From Nereocystis luetkeana (taxonomy: Eukaryota; Sar; Phaeophyceae; Laminariales; Laminariaceae): a stretch of DNA of 64,000 nucleotides. The stretch covers positions 62,001 through 126,000 of the forward strand of contig JARUPZ010000030.1 in NCBI GenBank assembly GCA_031213475.1. Direction: 5' to 3'. The notes under the pieces were generated by a model. That model was not told where the DNA came from and did not search any database. It saw only the letters and a program-made list of their open reading frames with translations. This document shows, one piece after another, positions 54,881 to 64,000 of this stretch (its first letter is position 1; every line of letters begins with the position of its first letter). The translations under genes were made by a program, and so were the position numbers.

Positions 54881-55033
54881 ATGAGCGAGGCGGAGAGCTC
54901 GGCGAGCAGCTCACGAACGACGATCTCGATGGAGGGTGTGAACGTAAAATTGACACCTAACCTGGTAATCGAGGCGATCGGGGGAGGAGACGTCTCGATA
55001 TATCTCGCAGAAAATTGCGCTGGGGTACGATAG
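54881..55033 (+). other. Possible first exon, uncertain
   Basis: ATG in good context (ACCAAGATGAGC) opens MSEAESSASSSRTTISMEGV and reads to GGDVSIYLAENCAG, where a GTACGA donor would precede the stop. No matching downstream exon was found, and the sequence to 55650 shows no recognisable coding. Confidence 0.2.
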
Positions 55034-55653
55034 GCCGCCACGCAGAAGGGAGAAAAGCTGCTTCAGAGCGCGAGCCATGGCGTCTGGGGTATAGCCGACC
55101 CTTTTTCCGCGTTTGGGTGATCGCCCGCTGGCGAAATGGAGCAGCTCAGAAAAACAGTTTTCGTCGCTCCTACAGCTGAGCCTGCGAGAGGGAGAGCTTT
55201 GAGATTTTGCACGCGCAGTCCTTCGAAGAAAGCACGTACATATCGTTCAGCATGAGCCGATGGATTCGAGCCGAAACGTCATCGTCTTACTGACGACGCC
55301 AAGTGTTAAGAGGTTGCTTGTTGGGGCATGAGACGCACACGGTTCCCCTTCTTGCCTATTGACCCGGTCCCGCGTTGTGCCCCGACGGAAATCGCCAAGG
55401 CGAGCACTCTCCAGTCAAGCTCCGGGATCAAGCACGCCGAGCGCGTCCACAACACTTACACTAAATTGGGTGCCCACGCCGCATCACCGAACTCCGATCG
55501 GGCGGGCTTCTCATCGTTCGCGGGGCCCTGCAGCCACCGCCACAGCGGACTTCGTTCCACATCCACCAGTTGCGTTTTCGGTGCAAACGTCGGCAACGTG
55601 CCGGGTCATACAATGTGAGTGTGTGGACTTTGTGGAAGTGTTCCTTCCCTGGC

Positions 55654-55890
55654 CGCACAGACAAGTGGTCGGGACTCCCCCTGCGCAACGTAGGCGTAAA
55701 AACAAAATGTGGAGACATTGAGCTGAGAGGTTGTCGACACCTTGCAGTGAGATTTGCTGCATTGTTCAATATATTCATGTGTGTGTTGTGTCTTGTTGTG
55801 AGATTTGCTGCCTTATTCAATGACTCCACAAGCTTTGAAAGGGTGTTTTTACGCCCACATTGTGCTGGGGAGTCCCGGCCACTTGTGCAG
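55654..55890. mobile_element. Short palindromic element with ~45-bp inverted ends
   Basis: Left arm from ACAAGTGGTCGGGACTCCCC (55661) to GGCGTAAAAAC; right arm its inverse (GTTTTTACGCCCACATTG, GGGGAGTCCCGGCCACTTGT). Between them TGAGATTTGCTGC occurs twice. A MITE is likely; the TSD could not be fixed. Confidence 0.6.
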
Positions 55891-56648
55891 GTGTCATGTC
55901 GGAGCGGATCGGATCGGGGGGGGGGGAGGTGGAAGGTGGCGGGGGGGAGGGAGGAGTTGAAAGGGGGGATGGGTGGAAGCGGGCGGGGGTGGGGGGTCTC
56001 AACAGGCTAATACTCCAAGCCAGATTGAATAATAGGCGTGAAATTGAGGGTATGCATTGGGAAGCGATGTTGATTAGGCTGGTATACTTCGAAGTGTACA
56101 TCAAGCTGTGGCGCAAAGAAAGGGAGACAATAATCCCAGGCAACCATTGACGATCAACTTTCCATATGGTGCATGGTACTTTGTATACCAGGTATCATAC
56201 AGTTCCAGGGACTCGTACTACTACTGCGTACGTACTCTGTACACGGTCGACATTTCTGCTTACGAGGAACCAGGCAACACCTTCGAAGGTCCTGTATTGA
56301 GCTCGATTCATTTGCGACGTTTACAAGATTTCATGAGAACGATTATTTTTTGGAGAAATGTTTTCATACTTGCCGGTAGTATGTACATAGAGATAGAATT
56401 TGGTGCATTCACCCCTTTGGGTGTTGGAAGACAAAGATAGCCACCAAAACAATGGTTGAAACTCAAAAGTTTGAAGTCATCAACCATTGAACCGTGTATT
56501 AATACATAGGAGCAGCGAGAGGGAGCGTCCAGCATCATCACAGGCAAGTAGGATCATGTTGCCCCCTAATCACGCAGTGTGGCCGTCGCTGCAATCGTCA
56601 CGAAGATTCCATCGTCATGTTTCCTCTCTGAAGCTCCAAGACCGTTAA
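55891..56648. other. Unassigned stretch
   Basis: G-rich run (55917-56000) followed by A/T-richer sequence. No gene recognised. Confidence 0.35.
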
Positions 56649-56738
56649 CCCCTTTAGAACCGCAGTCCCGTTTGGGGACAAAACTACTTGAAATTTGACT
56701 GGTTTGTCCCCACATATGGGACTGCGGTTCTAAAAGGG
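56649..56738. mobile_element. pbMITE copy, canonical
   Basis: TTAA at 56645-56648 and 56739-56742; both arms intact, loop TACTTGAAATTTGACTGG. Confidence 0.93.
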
Positions 56739-57012
56739 TTAACAGGGGCGCACGAGAGCATTCCATCGTGAGGGGGTTGGGGGTGAAAGAAGAGCGGAGA
56801 TAGTACGCTTGGCCTTCATTGTATGTTATCATCCGCAGCGAAGACATTGCGGGGCTTTGGGGTTGCTCGTGACCCCCTCCCTGTATCGTCATACGGCTAT
56901 CTATAGACGACCATGCAGTTTGTCGAGTACACCCCCCTTGCCTACGAAACGAAGGAAGTGATCTAGATTTTTTCTCGAAGGGAACTGTGAGTGAATTGTG
57001 GATTGAAATTTA

Positions 57013-57101
57013 CTCTTTTAGGACCGCAGTCCCGTTTTGGGGGCAAACTACTCGAATGCTAAGTAATGTGTCCCCAAAACGGGACCGCGGTCCTAAAAGG
57101 G
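57013..57101. mobile_element. pbMITE copy
   Basis: Arms intact (GGACCGCAGTCCCGTTTTGG and inverse); right flank TTAA at 57102-57105, left flank mutated to TTTA. Confidence 0.9.
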
Positions 57102-57164
57102 TTAAGGTCAAGTTCTATTGGGTGTGTTTGTGGATTCCGGGTACATCGGGGGTATGAAATGTCG

Positions 57165-57395
57165 TCCCAGAGCTCACAGAAGTTCCGAGTACGGGTATGG
57201 ACGTCTTACGGCACTCACACAAGTTCCGGGTATTGTGGCACAGGCGTACAGAACTCACAGAAAGTCCGGGCAGGTACAAAAAAAAATGTTGTACCCGTAT
57301 CCCGGGTATTGTGGCGCGAGCATCCAGTACTTACTTACAGAAGTTCTGGGTACGGGTATATGAACATCGTAGATAACTCACATAAGTTCTTCGTA
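57165..57395 (+). repeat. Degenerate ~50-bp tandem repeat
   Basis: At least five occurrences of CTCACAGAAGTTCCGGGTA-like sequence followed by a GGGTATNNNGG(C/T) segment. Confidence 0.6.
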
Positions 57396-58300
57396 GGGTA
57401 GTACCAGGAAAAATACCCCGGGTATGGTTCTGTGCGTATATTCATAGCCTACAGAAAACAACCTTGGAAATTAATGTAAAATAAAAATGTACCAGGTACA
57501 CTGTAACACGTACGATGTGGATCATGATACATTCTCCCGATGTAAGGGCTACGGCAGCGATTAAGAGTATGTACCTCTGGTCAACCGGGCGTTGCGTTCC
57601 ACCAGGTATACAGACAAGGTTATTATTGCGGCAAACTACTGCTGTTGTGTCATACGTGGTGCATTACAGCAGTAGCCCGATGTAGCTCCCGATTCTCCCA
57701 TTCCATTTACTATCTCAACCCTCACACACGTTGCAAAAATGCGGCCCGTCCCCCGCACAGAGAGGTCTGAAGACCACAAACCACAAGCAGCTTGTAAAGT
57801 ATACATGAAAAAAACACCGGAAAAAAAAGTATGTAACTCGTGGTAAAATAGTACCTCAAATGGCGAAACAAAACAAACCAAATATAAAGCCCAAGACAAC
57901 TGTCAGTCATGTCGCTTCCACAATCACCCCCCCCCCCCCCGTAACTACCTTTCTTTATAATACCCAGTGTATATACTCGTATAGTTCGAACATTTCTCCG
58001 TCTCCGAGTCTCAAACCAATGATGGCTCGCAATGTCCCCAAAAGATGCACGTTCGATGAGCGCCCTACGCCCCGCTTCGCTCTTTATATATCGGCACACA
58101 GCCTGCACTACCACACCCAACGTGTGCCGCCGCCGAATCCAAAATGCACAAGCGAGCGCACTTACATCCTCACTCCATCTATAATATCAGGTACTACTGG
58201 TACCAGGTATACCGTATCATCGGGAAAAAAACAATAGGTACAGCAGCAGTAGTGGCTGGAGCAAGCGCCACGTTACGCTAATTCTTGCTGCCAAGGGCTG
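57396..58300. other. Unassigned stretch
   Basis: No gene seen; holds a C run at 57936-57948 and TACCAGGTA motifs at 57490 and 58201. Confidence 0.4.
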
Positions 58301-58302
58301 CT

Positions 58303-58304
58303 GG

Positions 58305-58369
<65 letters not shown>
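58303..58369. repeat. (CAG)n trinucleotide repeat, about 22 units
   Basis: Uninterrupted GCA repeats. Poly-Ala and poly-Leu ORFs across it are not supported as genes. Confidence 0.95.
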
Positions 58370-59311
58370 GCACCATTGCGGTCGTTCTTTCACAGGAATG
58401 CGCAACAACCAGTCGCCATGCATGGGTTAAATCAGTCCACTTGCTGTATGCAGCATTTATCCGGGCGAATTGTTCCTGGAATTATCGAACTATCCTAAGC
58501 TGTCAGCAAAAAATATGGCACAATAGTACCTACTGCTTATAGAATACTGGTACCAGCTCTCAGCAATCCTGCCCAAAAGTAAACCTCCCACTACCAACGG
58601 TGTGACTTGGGTACGGTATCATACAAATTACGTACACCAAACAGAGGGGGCGCTTTACCTAACAGTAGGTGAAGCGAAGTACCTCAAAGAGCTTCTGGTG
58701 CGTATACCGTTCTCTAGCCGCGAAAAGCGAATACTACTACTATTACTACCACTACTTGGTGCAGCTGGAGCTTGCAGAAAAAACAAAAAACAAAAAAGCC
58801 GGAGGGGTACATAGATAGCTACTCGTATCAAGGACACGAACAGTCTGAGACCGATCTCCCGAACGCGCATAAGGATCTCCGGATCGATCCCGAGAACGCG
58901 CACAAGATTATCCGACCCTTCCCAAACCACTTCCTGTAAAAAAAAAACTGACCCACCAGAAAAAAAAACTGTCGGTCGACATCTTTCTATTTCTCTCGCC
59001 TGGACACACGCCCACTTTGCTTGAGGGTTACAGTTGTGGAAAGCGCTGGCTGGCGCGTGCTGCGCAGTTAAGCCACTCAAACCCACCATATAAGTATATA
59101 CCTATATACCGTCGGAGGGCAACAAGCCAACACAAGGCACACGTACATGCACTCATCGAATATGTACAATAATTATTCAGCACCTGAAAAGCAGCTAGCT
59201 GCGCTCGAGTGATCCGGAATCTGCCGTGTGCCACTATTTACTATGATCACCATTTGACACACAGCATGTCAGACGAATCAAAACGAACGCCGTTGTCTTA
59301 AGCCTCTTCAC
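58370..59311. other. Unassigned stretch
   Basis: No recognisable gene or repeat beyond short A runs near 58935-58970. Confidence 0.4.
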
Positions 59312-59411
59312 CCTTTTAGGACCTGCTGTCCCGTTTTAGAGAACACGGGGGACAAATTACCTGGAATTTGAGCGGTTCGCCCCCAAAAACGGAACTGCAG
59401 TTTTTAAGAGG
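59312..59411. mobile_element. pbMITE copy, diverged
   Basis: Starts CCCTTTTAGGACCTGC; right arm CCCCCAAAAACGGAACTGCA; TTAA follows at 59413-59416. A small insertion lies in the left arm. Confidence 0.75.
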
Positions 59412-60810
59412 ATTAAATTTCGCGATTCGCGACCGGAGAGATCTGGAAACACCTTGAACGACAGACATGCATATTCATAAAATATAATATGCTACCAGGT
59501 ATAGTATATATATATATACCCCGCCAGGACGGAAATCTTCGGACCGTCAGGTGGTGGTATTTAAAGACTGAATGGTCCTTAATTTTCAGTCCAGTGAGTG
59601 TTACATGATACTTTTAATATCATATACCAGGTAATCCAGCCGAAAATAATTGCGTAGTAAAAATGAACATAAAAAGAAGGAAAAAACAGATGTTACCCCC
59701 GTCGCGCGTGACCACGTACCGGATAATCATGCCACATCATTATAATATATACTACACACTACGAACACCACTCAACGTACACTCCTTTTCGAAGATGCGA
59801 GCCTTCTTGCGTCCCCAGCGTACGACGGGTTTGAAATACGCTCGTATCTATGTTGGTCGCATGCCAGCGAGCGATAGAACACCACAAACGCTACACGTAA
59901 GGAGCACACCGCGTGATGGGCGCAACGACCACGTCGACCGACCAATCGAATTCCTAAGAAAACAAAAAAACGGCAAAAAAAAAAAAAGGCATGCACTGCT
60001 GTAGGTATCAAAAGGTCAGTTAACAAAACACATCGACACAACACAACCAACGTTAACAGACACCACAGCTACTCGTAGCGAAGCAGAAACAAAACGAACC
60101 ACGGACCACACCGCAGCACCAACTCCGCCCGCCCCACGGCGCTTTAACGGACCGGGGCGCGGAGGGTCAGGTCGCACGCATGCACGCACGCACACGGGCG
60201 GCACCTGTCACTCACTCACTCACTGCTGCTTTATACCCGCGCCGAGACCACGCCAGGCGACGGCCGACACACCACTGCCGCCACTACTTCCACCAACACC
60301 ACCACCAACAACTCTGGTATCAGCGTGGGCGCCTCCAATCGAGGAATGTGGGTCCCTCAAGGGCATTTCGCCGCTGATCGAGCGGTTGCTGCTGGCCTGG
60401 ACTTGGGTGATTGCGATAAAGTCCGGTGCATTCTTGCAGAACTTCCCCCGTTTTCGGGGGCGCATCCTGGACTGGTTTTGGATCTGACGGTTGGGGTCTT
60501 GCTCCCGCTCCGCCTTCACGTACGGCCTGCGTGATCGCTTGCGGCGATACCTCGCGATGGAAACCTGCGGCATGTATTGCGGTGGGAGTTTTCGGGGGGG
60601 GGGGGGGGGGGGGGAAACGTGAGCGTTTTTCGACCATGAATCGTTACGAAAGCGAGCAGCCCGATCAAAAGTGTGGCGTGGCGAAAAAAAAGAAAACGTC
60701 GCGAAGACACAATTTACAGCGCACCATTAGCGTACGCGAGAGAGTCGATTTGGATGTAGAGTCCACCACTGTGTCATCAACACTGGTCGAGGGTCACTTG
60801 GTGCTATTAA
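59412..60810. other. Unassigned stretch with overlapping Pro/Gly-rich ORFs
   Basis: Between 60220 and 60640, ORFs on both strands overlap. The minus frame at 60320-60637 begins with a poly-Pro run caused by the G tract at 60593-60613. No domain recognised. Confidence 0.35.
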
Positions 60811-60899
60811 CCCTTTTAGAACCGCAGTCCCGTTCTGGGGACAAACCAGTCAAATTTCAAGTAGTTTTGTCCCCAAACGGGACCGCGGTTCTAAAGGGG
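60811..60899. mobile_element. pbMITE copy, canonical, inverted loop
   Basis: TTAA at 60807-60810 and 60900-60903; the loop reads CCAGTCAAATTTCAAGTAG, the reverse of most copies, so this copy lies in the opposite orientation. Confidence 0.93.
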
Positions 60900-61460
60900 T
60901 TAATATTAAAATATACCAGGTATAAATATGCGAATACAACCACCAACAACCCTGCTTACTGTGAACGCTAACCTGAGCCAGTCAACGTCAAATCAACCAG
61001 CGGTCAGCAATGGTAGAACAGTAGTAGCCCTGTGTCTCGTGTTGCTTACCAACCCTAGTCTCGTACACAGCGCTTCAACCACAGTTCAGTAGTGAGCTTT
61101 ACTGCGACGTCGGGGGGGGGGAAACTTACATTGACGAAAGTGTCGACCTCACCCAGGTTATGGGCACGGTAAAAAAAAAAAAAACGAAACAAATCTACTA
61201 TTATATTAATAGAACAGGACTGGTTGAGAAACAAACCAGCCGGACGAAATTAATTCACGTACGAACACTTCAAGTATACCCCCCTACCTTCGTGCCTGAG
61301 TCTCGAGAAAACAAGAGCGGGGTGCCGACCTGCCCTTTCTCTTTTGTGTGTATCCCTGATCCCCCTGATCTCACAGCCAAGGGCCCGTTTCAACGGTCGG
61401 ACGTAAAAAAAAATCGTTACTTAAAGTAAATCTTACCGAGGAGTGTTTTTCAGTTTTCTT
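60900..61460. other. Unassigned stretch
   Basis: No gene seen. TACCAGGTA at 60914. Confidence 0.4.
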
Positions 61461-61535
61461 CAGTATTTTCCCGAAATTTCGGTATTTTCCTGTAGGAAAA
61501 AACCGAGAAATACCGAAATTTCGTGAAAATACTGA
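61461..61535. repeat. Near-perfect palindrome
   Basis: CAGTATTTTCCCGAAATTTC and its inverse GAAATTTCGTGAAAATACTG close a hairpin with arms of about 30 bp and a short loop around TGTAGGAAAAAACC. Confidence 0.8.
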
Positions 61536-61555
61536 TATATTTTTTATTTTATTTT

Positions 61556-61882
61556 TTGTTTTCTCATCCCATTCATTATCTTCGCACATCGTCTTCTCTC
61601 TCTCCTTCCAACTCGTAACTCAGATCCGGGGTCACATAGCAGGCTCTTCTCCCCCCTTCCCGCTACGGTACGTGCCTTCATTTTTATCTCGAGAAGATTT
61701 CAGCCTTTTCTTCCCTCGCCGACTCGCATCGAATTGTGCCTACCTACGCTGCAAGGCGCTCTCAACAATTGAATCCTTTTTAATTTTTGCAAATAAAGTC
61801 AAAGTCCGACCCACCTGGGGCTCGAACCCAGGACCCAAACAAGTAGAATTCGAGGTTAACCACTTGAACCACCGGGGCGATA
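61556..61882 (-). mobile_element. tRNA-derived SINE, full length
   Basis: Head ATCGCCCCGGTGGTTCAAGT, B-box hairpin CTGGGTTCGAGCCCCAG, complete body and T-rich (minus-sense A-rich) tail at 61540-61562. Confidence 0.9.
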
Positions 61883-62226
61883 TGAACCTAAAAAGCGGTC
61901 CTCGTTAAGATCGTTACTTGAAAAAATAAAATACCAGGTAGTATATATGTACGTTGATCAAACTTCGTAGGGCAAAAAACAAAAAACGACTAGGGAGTCC
62001 CTGACAACGGAATTGCCCATACCAGGAGTGTGATGAGTGTCCTAAAAATTGGAAAACGCCAGAAGGGTCAACGAATGCCCGTCGGCTACCAACGGAGCGA
62101 GCGACGGCAGGCGCCCTCCTCGGCGGCCGCTTTTTCCTGCCGGCAAGGGCCAGGAGTCTTATTATTTGGCTCTCCGAATTTGTCTGGTTGCGGTTGCGCG
62201 CCCTGAAGCCTAGAGGCGGCAAGCAG

Positions 62227-62916
62227 CTACCGGAGGTCTGAGGGGGGTTGTGACGATGTCAAATGCTTGCCCAACTCAGGAGGCAGCAGCGCAACGAAAA
62301 GCTGGGTCTGCGGCGGCCCTCCAACTTTTTTAGGCGAAACCTGAGTCTGCGGTGGCCTTGTTTTTTTTTGGGCGCCGCAGGCGGTCGAAGCTGTACTACT
62401 GCTGTAAACAGGGCCTTCGGAACACCACGCTGTGGCTTTTGCACCGATGATCCCGTCTCTCGCGATGGCGGCTTCTCGTTTTTTAAGCAGCCAACGACAG
62501 CGTACGATTTTCAAAGTTTGCGTGCCCTGCTCCGGAAACGTGGAAGATGCCACGTCAAGGTGGACAAACTTCCCCAACTGTTTGCGAAATTCTCACAACA
62601 AATCTTTCTTTGGGAGCTTCGTCGTATAATCTGACTTTTTCGAGCAACAACGAGCGACAACGGCAGCAGCGATGGTGGATTCCAAGTCGCCGGCGATGAT
62701 TCTGCCGTACTTAGACGCCGGAAACACGCTCGCTGCGGCGCGACAGTCGTCGGCTCCCTTCCCTTTGACCCAAACAAGACTCGTACATGAAAAACATTTT
62801 CCGAAAGAAGAGGTCCAAACGGACGCCTCGTATTTCTCATGGACTCTGCAGAAACGAAAAAAGCTACCCCGGAAAGCAGTCGGAAAACTCCGGGGAACGC
62901 ATCCTGAGGAGTACAA
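62227..62916 (-). pseudogene. Unrecognised reading frame with a single in-frame TGA
   Basis: The minus frame runs 230 codons from 62916 to 62227 with only one stop, TGA at about 62593-62595 (context KKDLL-stop-EFRKQLGKFVHLD). Features include ASKYGRIIAGDLESTIAAAV, LKIVRCRWLLKKREAAIARD and a Pro/Gln-rich C terminus with the repeat RPPQTQ / GPPQTQ. No signal peptide, membrane segment or known domain seen. It could be a decayed transposon or host gene, or chance. Confidence 0.3.
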
Positions 62917-63149
62917 AACAACGGAGACTTGAAACGTCTCGGCGATAAAAATGCCTACCAGGTATTATCAACAATAAACTGCCTTGAAAAAAAACTCAGT
63001 TCTCAAAACATGATTTCCCATCGTAATTTACATCTGATAACAGGGTACCAGGTAAGTGACCAACGCTCCACACGAAATGATCACGTACGTACGCACGATA
63101 CAAAGAGTTGCCCGGGCAGTCTATTATTGCATTGATACTACTAATATTA

Positions 63150-63540
63150 GTAGGAGTGGATGACCTCGAAAAATACCAAAAAAAAATGAGGTCGAGGGTT
63201 CGAGTCTCTGTATATCTGGCGTTTTTCAATTCATTCAAGTAATGACACCAGTAACTGCCGAGGGCGCCTATATATTGCGGCGTGGGTAGGCACACACTTC
63301 CATGTGAGTCGATGAGGGAAGACAGCCAGTGCTGAACTCTTCTCCTAATGAAAATGCACGAGGCACCTACCGTAATACCTACCGTAATGGGGAGAGAGGG
63401 GGGAGAAGAGCCTACTTAACCCCTTTAGAACTGCAGTACCGTTTAGGGGACAAACCACTCAAATTTCGACTAGTTTGCCCCCAAAACGGGACTGCGGTAC
63501 TAAAAGGGTTGAACGAGGCCGGATCTGAGTCCCGACTTAC
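63150..63540 (+). mobile_element. Old tRNA-derived SINE split by a pbMITE
   Basis: B-box-like GAGGGTTCGAGTCTC near 63191, then GCGGCGTGGGTAGGCAC, GAGTCGATGAGGGAAGACAG and GGGGAGAAGAGCCTACT. A MITE (63420-63508) follows, then GAGGCCGGATCTGAGTCCCG, which resumes the SINE body. Confidence 0.7.
63420..63508. mobile_element. pbMITE copy inside a SINE
   Basis: TTAA at 63416-63419; the right flank is TTGA (one substitution). Loop in the inverted orientation. Confidence 0.9.
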
Positions 63541-64000
63541 TGTATGTGAAACATACCAGGTACCCGGTAAGATATAGAGATAGACTACAGCAGTAGTTGT
63601 ATTTACATTCGTAGATCTCGGCAAGTAATTTGTCCTGTGGCGACACTTGATTTAAAGGTCTTGCTGCGCTCTCAGAGCTCCCACCCGGAACACGCCACCT
63701 GCCTTACTCCACCCCTCGGAGAACTTTCCGGGCGTCCTTTCTTAGATTACTTGCGGGATATTTTTTCGTTTTAACGTAAATCACACCCAGTTCAGCTCAG
63801 ATCGCACTAAATCCGAGACGAAAAAACTGTACAAATTTCAAGCTATATTATGTAAAGAGCCAAAAAAAAGTCGAGAACTGGATATTGAGAACTCGAGTTA
63901 GAATCGAAAGCAGTCGAATCTGAGGGGAGGTAGCCCGTCCCAGACTGACTGCAAGATGAAAGCTCGAACTTTTCGACAAACGAAAAAACGAAAAAAAACC
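63541..64000. other. Window end with repeat L-like sequence
   Basis: AAATCACACCCAGTTCAGCT and CACTAAATCCGAGACGAAA (63778-63822) resemble 34490-34540; ACTCGAGTTAGAATCGAAAG (63892) resembles 36205-36225. No gene seen. Confidence 0.45.

Noticed and set aside
58217-58542. Poly-Leu or poly-Ala proteins
   Set aside because: They are produced by the CAG trinucleotide repeat.

Overview
This window looks like nuclear DNA of a complex eukaryote, most plausibly a brown alga or a related stramenopile. The evidence is one multi-exon membrane-protein gene with GT-AG introns of about 0.5-0.8 kb, non-LTR retrotransposons with introns nowhere in sight, tRNA-derived SINEs, MITEs, satellites and microsatellites. 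No bacterial operons, rRNA genes or CRISPR arrays are visible. The organism call is an inference from the gene architecture (LNR repeats, Pmp-type beta-helix repeats, a cysteine-rich EGF-like segment and a polytopic C terminus), which I recall as abundant in brown algal genomes.

Layout. 0-3.7 kb: a decayed copia-type Gag remnant, then unrecognised DNA. 3.86-7.12 kb: a satellite of about 215 bp period, interrupted by a dispersed repeat. 7.1-15.3 kb: a 320-bp TGTA tract, a miniature LTR-type element and many 3' fragments of LINEs plus SINEs. 15.3-21.1 kb: a nearly full-length LINE (called LINE-A here, minus strand), carrying a nested 1.07-kb LINE-A copy and a MITE, and itself sitting in the tail of another LINE-A. 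21-26.6 kb: three copies of repeat F, LINE-A tails, MITEs and SINEs. 26.6-31.1 kb: a second full-length LINE (LINE-B, minus) inserted in a LINE-A tail. 31.8-34.2 kb: a 5'-truncated relic of a third LINE with a restriction-like endonuclease-type C terminus (LINE-R). 34.96-35.78 kb: a Harbinger-like element with TTA target duplication. 36-45 kb: mostly unassigned DNA with fold-back and tandem repeats and a second miniature LTR-type element. 45.28-52.03 kb: the only convincing host gene, four exons, about 1612 residues. 52-64 kb: noncoding DNA with MITEs, SINEs, palindromes and one unrecognised reading frame.

The mobile elements interact. A palindromic 89-bp TTAA-flanked MITE is present at least 13 times and interrupts a LINE reverse transcriptase, a SINE and a repeat F copy. 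LINE-A has inserted twice at the same position of its own 3' end. LINE tails end in family-specific microsatellites: (AC)n for LINE-A, (AAC)n for LINE-B and repeat F, (AAT)n for LINE-R. All LINE reading frames here carry frameshifts or stops, so none of these copies looks autonomous.
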